DNA of 64,000 bases from Betaproteobacteria bacterium (GTDB lineage Bacteria > Pseudomonadota > Gammaproteobacteria > Burkholderiales > Rhodocyclaceae), in NCBI GenBank assembly GCA_016705475.1, contig JADIYD010000007.1, forward strand, positions 124,001-188,000, read 5' to 3'. The translations under genes and the position numbers were made by a program. The notes beneath the pieces were generated by a model. The model made no database searches. It was not told the DNA's origin and saw nothing but the letters and a program-made list of their open reading frames with translations. Below are positions 23,618 to 31,431 of this stretch, in pieces. How positions within the stretch are numbered: the first letter of the stretch is position 1; each line of letters starts with the position of its first letter.

Positions 23618-24910
23618 GTGCCGTCGCAAATCGTCAACGCCCTGGTGTTGATCCTGCTGGCTGCTGGTCTGGCCATTCCGGTTGGCTACTTTGTTGCGCA
23701 CTGGGCCGGCTGGGCGATCTTCTGCGCCGGGCTCGGCCTGCAGATGCTCTTCAATTTTCGCAATTTTGCGCGACTGGATCGCTGGTCACGACGCCCGGTC
23801 GTTGACGCCAACCTGGAAGGCGCGGGTGCCTGGGATGGCATCTTTGGCCGGCTTTACCGGCATGAGAAAGAGCTGCGCACCCTGATTTCCGAGCGCGACG
23901 ATCAGATCGAGCGCCTTTTTGCCGCGCTGCAGGCGCTGACCGACGGTGTTGTCGCCCTCGACCTGAACCAGCACATCGTTTATTGCAACACCACAGCCGA
24001 AGAGCAGCTCGGACTCGTATTGGCGACGGATAGTGGTCAGCCCGTGGTCAATATCGTGCGTCAGCCGGAGTTCGTCGCTTACCTGAACTCCGGGGACTTC
24101 GAGCGCCCTCTGATTCTGCGCTCGGAACGCGGGACGGAGCGTGTCCTGTCCATCCATGTCGTTTCCTACGCGGGCAACCGCCGTCTCATGCAGATCAAGG
24201 ATGTGACGCAAAGCGACCGCCTTGACCAGATGCGCCGTGATTTTGTCGCCAATGTCTCGCATGAGCTACGTACGCCACTGACCGTGCTCGCCGGCTTCCT
24301 GGAGACACTGCAGGAAATCGACCTTGAACGCGACGAGCAGCATCGCTACCTAGATCTGATGGCCGAGCAGTCCAAACGCATGGAATCCATTGTCCAGGAT
24401 CTGCTGACGTTGTCATCCATCGAATCGGCGCCGCCGCCCAGTAACGATCTGGTTGATATGAGCACCCTCATGGACAAGCTGCGCCGCGATGCCGAAGCGC
24501 TGTCGGCTGGTCGCCATACCATCATCGCCGAGTCCGATGGATTGTGCGACCTGCGCGGCTCCGAGCCTGAGTTGGTCAGCGCCTTCGGCAACCTCGTCGC
24601 CAATGCCGTGCGTTATACGCCGGCCGGCGGCACGGTGCGCATCGAGTGGAAAGTGACGCCGCAGGGCGCGGAGTATGCGGTCGAGGACACCGGTATCGGC
24701 ATCGAGGCCAAACATATTCCCCGTCTGACCGAGCGTTTCTATCGGGTTGACCGCGGGCGTTCGCGCGATGCCGGCGGTACCGGCCTTGGCCTGGCCATCG
24801 TCAAGCATTCGCTCAACCGCCACCAGGCACAGCTTGATATCAGGAGCACGCCAGGCGTTGGCAGCCGCTTTGCGGCCAAATTCCCGACCGGGCGGATTGT
24901 TCGCCTTTAG
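23618..24910 (+). CDS. phoR: Phosphate regulon sensor histidine kinase PhoR
   Basis: A 430-residue kinase starting at GTG 23618. Two membrane helices (about 5-22 and 28-45), a PAS domain (about 95-190), HisKA box NVSHELRTPLTVLAGF with the phospho-His, N box LVANAVRYTP, G1 VEDTGIGIEAKHIPRL and G2 GGTGLGLAIVKHSL. The short periplasmic loop is normal for PhoR, which senses through PstSCAB-PhoU. Last gene of the cluster. Confidence 0.95.
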   Translation: MPSQIVNALVLILLAAGLAIPVGYFVAHWAGWAIFCAGLGLQMLFNFRNFARLDRWSRRPVVDANLEGAGAWDGIFGRLYRHEKELRTLISERDDQIERLFAALQALTDGVVALDLNQHIVYCNTTAEEQLGLVLATDSGQPVVNIVRQPEFVAYLNSGDFERPLILRSERGTERVLSIHVVSYAGNRRLMQIKDVTQSDRLDQMRRDFVANVSHELRTPLTVLAGFLETLQEIDLERDEQHRYLDLMAEQSKRMESIVQDLLTLSSIESAPPPSNDLVDMSTLMDKLRRDAEALSAGRHTIIAESDGLCDLRGSEPELVSAFGNLVANAVRYTPAGGTVRIEWKVTPQGAEYAVEDTGIGIEAKHIPRLTERFYRVDRGRSRDAGGTGLGLAIVKHSLNRHQAQLDIRSTPGVGSRFAAKFPTGRIVRL

Positions 24911-24923
24911 AGCAGATTCCGGG

Positions 24924-24940
24924 GCTGATCAGTGATCAGC
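24924..24940. repeat. 17-bp palindrome between phoR and the bacteriohemerythrin gene
   Basis: GCTGATCA-G-TGATCAGC is a perfect dyad 13 bp after the phoR stop in a convergent gap. No T run follows, so if it ends transcription it is weak. Confidence 0.5.
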
Positions 24941-24963
24941 TACCCGGCTTTCAGCATGGTGTT

Positions 24964-25446
24964 CTAGCGGAAAAATCGGCCGAGCAGTCCGCTCATGAAA
25001 CCCTGGCTCGGTGCCTTCTCGATGACAGCGGCGGCAGCAGTCTTGTTGCCGCCACCCAGCATGACCTTGACGGCATCGGCGTAGTCGCGATCCTCGTTGG
25101 CAATGTGGTTGAGCAGCCATTTCGAGAGCATCGAGTGCAGTTCATCGACGATGTCTTCGCCGCGGGCGGAGCGCAAGGTGAAATCGGTGACGCGGCGGAT
25201 GAACAGCTCGTGAACCTTCTTGTGGGGCTTGAGAAACTTGTAGCCAGCCTCTTCGAGCATTTCTTCCTCGAAGCCGAAATGGGACTGTGTGTAGTCGATG
25301 AGCTGCTCGATGATGTCATTCACCATTTTCTTGTCGAGTTTCATCTTCGCGATTTCGAGGTCGTTGATGTACTCGACGATGCGCTTGTGCTGGGCATCGA
25401 TGACATCAATCCCGGTATCCAGCTTGCTGTCCCAGAGAATCGGCAT
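24964..25446 (-). CDS. Bacteriohemerythrin (O2-binding diiron protein)
   Basis: A 160-residue single-domain hemerythrin. Diiron ligands are in place: His in DAQHKRIVEY, His and Glu in SHFGFEEEML, the two His of KPHKKVHELF, and His and Asp in LLNHIANEDRDY. It is longer than the usual 130 residues by a C-terminal extension (GGGNKTAAAAVIEKAPSQGF). It probably carries oxygen to oxidases or senses it. A dyad of FNR-family geometry lies upstream. Confidence 0.95.
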   Translation of the reverse strand: MPILWDSKLDTGIDVIDAQHKRIVEYINDLEIAKMKLDKKMVNDIIEQLIDYTQSHFGFEEEMLEEAGYKFLKPHKKVHELFIRRVTDFTLRSARGEDIVDELHSMLSKWLLNHIANEDRDYADAVKVMLGGGNKTAAAAVIEKAPSQGFMSGLLGRFFR

Positions 25447-25503
25447 GGCTGTACTCCTGATATTTTTACAATGTCAGGAGTAGATAATACTTTCGTCGTA
25501 GTG

Positions 25504-25523
25504 CTGTTGACGCAAGTCAACAG
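25504..25523 (-). promoter_or_regulatory. FNR/CRP-family dyad upstream of bacteriohemerythrin
   Basis: CTGTTGAC-GCAA-GTCAACAG is a perfect 8-bp-arm dyad. The core TTGAC-N4-GTCAA has the geometry of the FNR box TTGAT-N4-ATCAA. A -10-like TATTAT on the - strand (25484-25489) puts the dyad near -36 to -41, suiting an activator. The exact family member is not known. Confidence 0.55.
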
Positions 25524-25566
25524 TGCAACGCAGCATGTGCTAGCTGTTCCGCACGCGCTTTTTGGT

Positions 25567-25598
25567 TTTTTTGGCCCGATTTCCCGGTTGACCGTGCA
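25567..25598 (-). repeat. Dispersed repeat copy 4
   Basis: Inverted orientation: TTGGCCCGATTTCCCGGTTG then ACCGTGCAC. Intergenic, between the promoter of the hemerythrin gene and the end of purT. Confidence 0.7.
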
Positions 25599-25633
25599 CT
25601 TCAGCCGTTCTGGCTGGGGCAAGGCCGGCCATG

Positions 25634-26848
25634 TCAGCTCTTGATTGGTCGCACCTTCCCTGCGGCCAGCTTGGCGCTGGCTCTGGCTTCATCTGTCGTG
25701 CCGCCGTTCGCGACGGCCACGCCCATGCGTCGTTTGCTGAACGCTTCCGGCTTGCCGAACAGGCGCAGGTCGGTGCGCGGCACGGCGAGCGCCTCTTCCA
25801 GCCCGCTGAAGGCAATACCCTTTTCGTCCATGCCGCCGTAAATGACTGCCGATGCCCCCGGCTCGCGCAGGGCGGTATCGACCGGCAGGCCAAGAATGGC
25901 GCGGGCGTGCAGCTCGAATTCCGAGAAACGCTGCGAACACAATGTAACGAGGCCGGTGTCGTGCGGGCGCGGGCTGACTTCGGAGAACCACACCATGTCG
26001 CCCTTGACGAAGAGCTCGACGCCGAACAGGCCACGACCGCCGAGGTTGCCGGTAACGGCGGCGGCGATTTCCTGCGAGCGCTTGAGGGCGGCAGGGTTCA
26101 TCGCCTGCGGCTGCCACGATTCGACGTAATCGCCAGCGACCTGAATGTGGCCGATCGGCTCGCAGAAATGCGTCACGACCTCGCCGGCAGCATTCCGCGC
26201 GCGGACGGTGAGCAGGGTGATCTCGTAATCGAAATCGATGAAGCCCTCGACAATAACGCGCCCCTGGTTGACCCGGCCGCCGCTCGCCGCGTAGTCCCAG
26301 GCTTTTTGGACGTCGTCCGGACCGCGCAGCAGCGACTGGCCCTTGCCAGAAGAGGACATGGTCGGCTTGACGATGCACGGATAGCCGATGCCGCTGGTGC
26401 TGTCGTCACCATCGATGGCGGCCTGCAATTCGGCCAGCGAGTCGGCGAATTGGTAGGGCGAGGTGGGCAGGCCGAGTTCCTCGGCGGCCAGCCGGCGGAT
26501 GCCTTCGCGGTTCATGGTCAGTCTGGCGGCGCGGGCGGTCGGGATCACTTCGGCCAGCCCGGCTGCTTCGATCTCGACCAGCATGTCGGTGGCGATGGCC
26601 TCGATTTCGGGCACGATCAACTGCGGCTTTTCGCGTTCCACAAGTTCGCGCAGTGCAACGCCGTCGGTCATCGAAATAACGTGGGCGCGGTGAGCGACCT
26701 GATGGCCGGGTGCATTCTCATAGCGGTCGACGGCAATGACTTCGACGCCCAGGCGCTGCAGCGCAATGATCACTTCCTTGCCGAGTTCGCCGGCGCCGAG
26801 CAGCATGACGCGGGTGGCGGAGGGGGAAAGCGGGGTGCCGATCTGCAT
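25634..26848 (-). CDS. purT: Formate-dependent phosphoribosylglycinamide formyltransferase
   Basis: A 404-residue ATP-grasp enzyme that formylates GAR with formate and ATP in purine synthesis. Visible: N-terminal RVMLLGAGELGKEV, EIEAIATDMLVEIE, KPTMSSSGKGQS (ATP loop), GVELFVKGDMVWFSEVSPRP (metal ligands) and RRMGVAVANG near the end. Length is right for PurT (about 390-400). The ATG at 26848 has a GAGGAAA ribosome site; a longer frame upstream runs into a repeat. Confidence 0.95.
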   Translation of the reverse strand: MQIGTPLSPSATRVMLLGAGELGKEVIIALQRLGVEVIAVDRYENAPGHQVAHRAHVISMTDGVALRELVEREKPQLIVPEIEAIATDMLVEIEAAGLAEVIPTARAARLTMNREGIRRLAAEELGLPTSPYQFADSLAELQAAIDGDDSTSGIGYPCIVKPTMSSSGKGQSLLRGPDDVQKAWDYAASGGRVNQGRVIVEGFIDFDYEITLLTVRARNAAGEVVTHFCEPIGHIQVAGDYVESWQPQAMNPAALKRSQEIAAAVTGNLGGRGLFGVELFVKGDMVWFSEVSPRPHDTGLVTLCSQRFSEFELHARAILGLPVDTALREPGASAVIYGGMDEKGIAFSGLEEALAVPRTDLRLFGKPEAFSKRRMGVAVANGGTTDEARASAKLAAGKVRPIKS

Positions 26849-26870
26849 GGGATTTCCTCGGTGTCGTGAA

Positions 26871-26909
26871 TTTGAAATTGGGCCGAATTTAGGCGTCGAC
26901 CGCAGAAGC
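26871..26909 (-). repeat. Dispersed repeat copy 5, diverged
   Basis: TTTGAAATTGGGCCGAATTT followed by AGGCGTCGACCGCAGAAGC. Same order of blocks in inverted orientation; GGTTGACC is changed to GTCGACC. It covers the purT leader on the - strand. Confidence 0.65.
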
Positions 26910-26958
26910 GTCAAGCCGGGTGCCGGGCAGGGGCTGCCGGCTGCCTTATAATGCCGCG

Positions 26959-28590
26959 ATGCAATTGCGAACCTTGCCCCTTTCCATCGAGCGTTTCCTG
27001 CTGTCGCCGTTCAGCCTGTTGCTGGCGCTCGTGCTGGCTTTCTTCCTGAATGCGTGGAGCATGCCGCTGACCGACGTCGACGAAGGGGCGTTCTCCGAAG
27101 CGACGCGCGAAATGATGGCGCGTGGCAACCTCGTCTCGCCGACGCTCAACGATGCGCCACGTCACGACAAACCCATCCTGATCTACTGGGCGCAGGCCGC
27201 CTCGGTCGCCGTGCTCGGCGTCAGCGAAATCGGTTTCCGCCTGCCATCGATCATTTTCGCCTTGCTCTGGATGGTCGCGCTCTACCGTTTCTGCCTGCGC
27301 CACGGGAACCAGATGACAGCGCAGATCGCCTCGCTGGTCATGGCGCTGACGCTGGTCGTCGGCTTCATCGCCAAGGCGGCGATTGCCGATGCGCTGCTCA
27401 ACCTGCTCATCGCGCTGGCCATGTTCGGCATCTACGACTATTTCTGCGCCTGCCGGGAAGGCAAGGCAAACGCGCAAAAACGTCGCCTGCTGTTCGCTGT
27501 CTATGCCGCACTCGGCCTTGGTTTCCTGGCCAAGGGGCCGGTCGCCGTTTTTTTTCCGCTGCTTATCAGCGGCCTGTTCTTCGCTTCGACCGGTGCCTGG
27601 CGTGACTGGCTCAGAGCCATTTTCTTCTGGCCGGGCTGGCTGATTTTCCTGGTCATCGTCGTGCCCTGGCACGTTGCGGTCTACCTCGACCAGGGCGACG
27701 CCTTTTTCCGGGGCTTTTACCTCAAGCACAACATCAATCGCTACGCCGACACCTTCGAGGGCCATGGCGGTCGCTGGTGGTACTACCTTGCGGTCACCCC
27801 GTTGATCCTGCTGCCCTTCACCGGCTGGCTGTTCGCCGTCGCCGGCAAAATCGCCGGTTCGCTGCGCCAGAGCGACAGCGGCGCACTGTTCGAGCGCTTC
27901 CTCGTCATCTGGTTCGTCGTCGTCTTCGCCTTCTTCTCGTTCTCCGGCACGCAGTTGCCGCATTACCTGCTCTACGGCTGCACGCCGGTCTTTATCCTGC
28001 TGGCTCGCAATCGGCTCGATTTCGAGCGGCGCTGGCTGGCCTTCGTGCCAATACTTCTTTTCGCGCTGCTGCTGGCTGTCCTGCCGGAAGTGCTGGCCTT
28101 CGCTGCCGGCAAGGCTAATCGGCCGTTTGAAAAATTCCTGCTCGATGGCCTGACTATCGCCTTTTCTGACGAAGCGCGCTGGTTGTTGCCACTGCTCGCC
28201 ATCGCCATCTTTGGTCTTGCCTTCTGGCGCCGCCTGCCGGTCTGGCAGGGCCTGGTCATCGCCGGCCTGCTGCAGGCTGCCACGGTGGCCATCATCATCG
28301 CCCCGCGCGCCATCGGCGTGACGCAGGGGCCGGTGCGCGAAGCGGCCTTGCTGGTCAAGCAAAGCGGCGAAACGAACGTCGTTGCCTGGCGCATCATCAT
28401 GCCGAGTTTCAGCGTCTATCGGCAGGCCGCAACGCCGACCCGCGTGCCCGAACTGGGCCAGCTCGTGTTCACGCGCACCGACCGCAAACATGAAGTGCAG
28501 GCGCTGCTCGCGCCCAACCTCGTGCTGCGCGATGTCTATCAGCGCAGCTTCGTTACGCTGGCGCGCGTCGAGGCCGAGGCAAAGCAGTGA
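26959..28590 (+). CDS. ArnT/PMT-like glycosyltransferase family 39 membrane protein
   Basis: A 543-residue GT-C glycosyltransferase with about 11-12 membrane helices. The first periplasmic loop has the catalytic-site motif DVDEGAFSEATREM, then HDKPILIYWAQA, as in ArnT-like lipid A aminoarabinose transferases and related enzymes. It should move a sugar from a polyprenyl phosphate to lipid or protein on the periplasmic face. The sugar and acceptor are not shown. Four bases overlap the following PAP2 gene, suggesting joint action on lipid A or a carrier lipid. Confidence 0.88.
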   Translation: MQLRTLPLSIERFLLSPFSLLLALVLAFFLNAWSMPLTDVDEGAFSEATREMMARGNLVSPTLNDAPRHDKPILIYWAQAASVAVLGVSEIGFRLPSIIFALLWMVALYRFCLRHGNQMTAQIASLVMALTLVVGFIAKAAIADALLNLLIALAMFGIYDYFCACREGKANAQKRRLLFAVYAALGLGFLAKGPVAVFFPLLISGLFFASTGAWRDWLRAIFFWPGWLIFLVIVVPWHVAVYLDQGDAFFRGFYLKHNINRYADTFEGHGGRWWYYLAVTPLILLPFTGWLFAVAGKIAGSLRQSDSGALFERFLVIWFVVVFAFFSFSGTQLPHYLLYGCTPVFILLARNRLDFERRWLAFVPILLFALLLAVLPEVLAFAAGKANRPFEKFLLDGLTIAFSDEARWLLPLLAIAIFGLAFWRRLPVWQGLVIAGLLQAATVAIIIAPRAIGVTQGPVREAALLVKQSGETNVVAWRIIMPSFSVYRQAATPTRVPELGQLVFTRTDRKHEVQALLAPNLVLRDVYQRSFVTLARVEAEAKQ

Positions 28591-29423
28591 ACGATCAGGG
28601 CTTGCACGCCCCTAAGCCGATTTTCGATGCCTCCATTCTCGGCCTGTGCCTGATCTTCGCTCTCGGGCTCATCATCATCGGCCAGACCGGCGACTGGTAT
28701 AGCGGCTTTATTCCCGCTCAGGAGGCAAGCAAGGCGCTGCCTCCATGGCTCTGGGAAAGTCTGACCACGCTCGGCGACGGCCGGGTCCAGCTTGCGTTGA
28801 TGCTGCCCTTCTGCCTGCGCTATCCCCGTGTTTTCTGGGCGCTCGTGGTCGGCGCCCTGCTGGCCGGCGCCATGAGTCGCGGCCTCAAGATATGGGTTCC
28901 GATGCCACGCCCGGCAGCGGTGCTCGACGTCAGCCAGATCACCATCATCGGCGCCCGCCTGACTTCGCACAGCTTCCCCTCCGGCCATACCGTCTCCGCA
29001 TTTTCCTTTGTCGTCGCCTGGCTGGCCCTGCTTGGCTGGTGGCGGGCCCTGCCCATCGTCATCATCGCCGCGCTGGCCGGTTTTTCGCGCATCGCCGTTG
29101 GCGCACACTGGCCGGTCGATGTGCTGGCCGGTGCGATGATTGGTCTGGCTGGCGGCTGGCTCGGCCTGCGCCTGACCCGCCGCTTCCGCTGGGGTCTGGG
29201 CGTGCGCGCACACTGGATACTGATCGGCATCGCCGTCATCGGCGTTGCGACCTTGCCATTTGATGGCCAGGGCTACCCGGACACCCGGCCGTGGCGCATC
29301 GTCGCCTGCCTGTGGGGGCTGGGTGGTTTCGTTTATTTTTATCTTTTGCCACTGCTGCGCGGTGGCTGGCAGGCGGCCAAGCAACCGCTCGAAGGTCTCG
29401 CTGCCGAGCGTCACACCGGCTGA
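28587..29423 (+). CDS. PAP2-family membrane phosphatase
   Basis: A 278-residue protein starting at GTG. It has six predicted helices and the three PAP2 motifs: KIWVPMPRP (KX6RP), SFPSGHTVSAF (PSGH), SRIAVGAHWPVDVL (SRX5HX3D). Such enzymes remove phosphate from lipid A, phosphatidylglycerophosphate or undecaprenyl diphosphate. Overlap with the GT39 gene suggests recycling of the carrier product or lipid A remodelling. Confidence 0.9.
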   Translation: MNDQGLHAPKPIFDASILGLCLIFALGLIIIGQTGDWYSGFIPAQEASKALPPWLWESLTTLGDGRVQLALMLPFCLRYPRVFWALVVGALLAGAMSRGLKIWVPMPRPAAVLDVSQITIIGARLTSHSFPSGHTVSAFSFVVAWLALLGWWRALPIVIIAALAGFSRIAVGAHWPVDVLAGAMIGLAGGWLGLRLTRRFRWGLGVRAHWILIGIAVIGVATLPFDGQGYPDTRPWRIVACLWGLGGFVYFYLLPLLRGGWQAAKQPLEGLAAERHTG

Positions 29424-29443
29424 CGCCCCGTTTTTCGGGGCGT
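29423..29443 (+). terminator. Terminator-like hairpin after the PAP2 gene
   Basis: ACGCCCCG / CGGGGCGT stem with TTTTT loop, immediately at the stop codon; a weak T run follows. Confidence 0.65.
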
Positions 29444-29520
29444 GTATTCGCGCCTTTTCGAGTGACGATAGTCGGCATGCCATTTGCAAAATTGGCCGAT
29501 TATTTGTACTGTCTGCCTCT

Positions 29521-29542
29521 GGTTTTGAAATAGTTCAAAACC
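29521..29542. promoter_or_regulatory. Inverted repeat upstream of the zinc-ribbon/Sel1 gene
   Basis: GGTTTTGAA-ATAG-TTCAAAACC, perfect 9-bp arms, 90 bp before the next start codon in a 208-bp gap. It looks like an operator dyad; the regulator is unknown. Nothing else in the gap is recognisable. Confidence 0.55.
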
Positions 29543-29631
29543 GTACGGTCCGGGGAGTGGCGCAAGGTTCTTATGGATATGGAATTCAGGGAAGCGTAAG
29601 TCAGCCCCTGTGGTTCGGCAACTCCGTGTAG

Positions 29632-30480
29632 ATGGCGCGTTCGAAAATCATGCCAACGTCCATGCTGAAATATCTCGACATCGCCGGACTTGTCGGGGTC
29701 GGTGCAAAGTGTCCGATGTGTGCTGGCATGCGTTGCCGCCCGGCAAGATGGCACTCGAAGGAAGAAAAGCTCTCCTCGGCCGATTCGCGTCCCTACCGTT
29801 GCACTGATTGCACCCATCGCTTTCTGGCCCGCAGCAGCGCCTCCCTCGAGCGCATCCTGATCAACGGTACGGCCGTCGTGATGCTGTGTTTCGGGGTGTG
29901 GGTCGCTGTCGAGCCCTGGATTGATGGCGAGGAAAAATCTGCGAGCGGGCCCGTTACATTGGCGGCGGCTGCAAACCCGGAAGAGAGCAAGGATGGCGCG
30001 CCGATGCGACTTCTACCGGCCGGGGCGCCTGCCGAGGCCAGTGACGATCCGGCAACGCGTGCGCAAAAACAGCAGGCGGCCGCCGAAAACGGCGATGTCG
30101 GTGCGATGCTCCAGTTGGGGCGCGACCTGGCGACGGGGAACAATCGCCCCAAGGATATCGAGCAGGCGGTGAAGTGGGTGCAACTGGCGGCGGCGACCGG
30201 AAATCCTGAGGCGATGCTTGAACTGGGGCGGTTTTATCGTGATGGCGTAGGGGTAGTGCAGGATTCGCCTCGCGCCTACGTCTGGCTCAGTCGTGCCGCC
30301 GCTGCCAAGAATACGGATGCCGTGCTGGAGCGCGAGGCGCTGGTTCGGACGATGGGCGAAGAGCCCTTGAGGGTGGCGCAGGAATTGTCCTTGCCGACAC
30401 AACCCGTGGCGACCATTGTTCGCCCGAAAGAACGAACTTCCGGGAGCAGTCCAGACCAGCGGCAAGGCGTAGTTCGCTGA
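29632..30480 (+). CDS. Zinc-ribbon, single-TM, Sel1-repeat protein
   Basis: A 282-residue protein of unknown function. Residues 27-63 form a zinc ribbon (CPMCAGMRC, then YRCTDCTHRF). A membrane helix follows (about 75-92, ILINGTAVVMLCFGVWVAV), so the ribbon is cytoplasmic. The outer part has two Sel1/TPR-like repeats (VGAMLQLGRDLATG, PEAMLELGRFYRDGVGV). It may link an envelope partner to a cytoplasmic nucleic acid or protein. An inverted repeat lies upstream. Confidence 0.78.
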   Translation: MARSKIMPTSMLKYLDIAGLVGVGAKCPMCAGMRCRPARWHSKEEKLSSADSRPYRCTDCTHRFLARSSASLERILINGTAVVMLCFGVWVAVEPWIDGEEKSASGPVTLAAAANPEESKDGAPMRLLPAGAPAEASDDPATRAQKQQAAAENGDVGAMLQLGRDLATGNNRPKDIEQAVKWVQLAAATGNPEAMLELGRFYRDGVGVVQDSPRAYVWLSRAAAAKNTDAVLEREALVRTMGEEPLRVAQELSLPTQPVATIVRPKERTSGSSPDQRQGVVR

Positions 30481-30496
30481 ATGGCGTTTTCGCGGA

Positions 30497-30537
30497 TTGC
30501 CACGGTCAACCGGGAAAAGCACCCAAAAAATGAAATG
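30497..30537 (+). repeat. Dispersed repeat copy 6
   Basis: GCCACGGTCAACCGGGAAAA, GCACCCAAAAAATGAAATG. Intergenic, 17 bp after the Sel1 gene stop. Confidence 0.85.
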
Positions 30538-30632
30538 GTGCGGTACGGAGGACACCATTTCTCACTCTTGTTGTAATAAAAGCTTAGCGAAGCAGTAACT
30601 TTGGGGTCACGGGCCGGCCGTATCTTGCCTCC

Positions 30633-31430
30633 ATGCCCAAGGTCAGAAGCGTTTTTCTCTCCGACATCCACCTTGGCACGCGGGCGTGCCAGGCGGACAG
30701 ACTCCTCGATTTCCTGCGTGACCATCCGGCCGATCACACTTTCCTGATCGGCGATATCGTCGATTTCTGGGCGATGAGCCGCAGCATCAACTGGTCGCCG
30801 GCCCAGAACACGGTGGTCCAGAAGCTGCTCCGCCGGGCCCGCCATGGCGACCGTGTCGTCTTCATTCCGGGCAACCACGACGAAGTGCTGCGCGATTACT
30901 GCGGCATCGTTTTCGGCGAGGTCGAGGTTATCGACGAACTGGTCCACGAAATGGCCGACGGCCGGCGTTTCCTGCTCATTCATGGCGACCAGTTCGATCA
31001 GGTGACGCGTCACCATCGCTGGGTCGCCGTGCTCGGCGACAAGGCTTACGAACTGCTGGTGCGCATCAATACCTTGCTGTCCTGGGGGCGGCGCAAGCTC
31101 GGCATTTCCGGCTACTGGTCGCTGGCCGGCTACGCCAAGCGCAAGGTCAAGACGGCGCTGACCTTCATTTTCGATTTCGAGGAATCGGCCATCCACCACG
31201 CCAAGGAACGCGGCCTCGATGGCGTCATCTGCGGCCACATCCACTGGGCGACGATCCGCGAGATCGACGGCCTGACTTACGTCAATTGCGGCGACTGGGT
31301 CGACTCCTGCACGGCCATTGTCGAACACTTCGACGGCCGGCTCGAACTGGTTACCTGGGGCGAACAAAAACCAGTACCCATGCTGGCTGCTCCGGTGGGC
31401 GAGCCCGTTGGCGAAACTGTAGAGGCTTGA
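30633..31430 (+). CDS. UDP-2,3-diacylglucosamine diphosphatase-like metallophosphoesterase
   Basis: A 265-residue calcineurin-like enzyme. All metal motifs are present: DIHLG (residue 10), GDIVDFW, GNHDE, HGDQFDQV and GHIHWA. The extra helical insertion and KRKVKTAL segment are typical of LpxH2-type enzymes, which split UDP-diacylglucosamine in lipid A synthesis. Whether it is the main LpxH cannot be told. Separated by one base from the glycosyltransferase gene, so probably an operon. Confidence 0.85.
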   Translation: MPKVRSVFLSDIHLGTRACQADRLLDFLRDHPADHTFLIGDIVDFWAMSRSINWSPAQNTVVQKLLRRARHGDRVVFIPGNHDEVLRDYCGIVFGEVEVIDELVHEMADGRRFLLIHGDQFDQVTRHHRWVAVLGDKAYELLVRINTLLSWGRRKLGISGYWSLAGYAKRKVKTALTFIFDFEESAIHHAKERGLDGVICGHIHWATIREIDGLTYVNCGDWVDSCTAIVEHFDGRLELVTWGEQKPVPMLAAPVGEPVGETVEA

Positions 31431-31431
31431 A

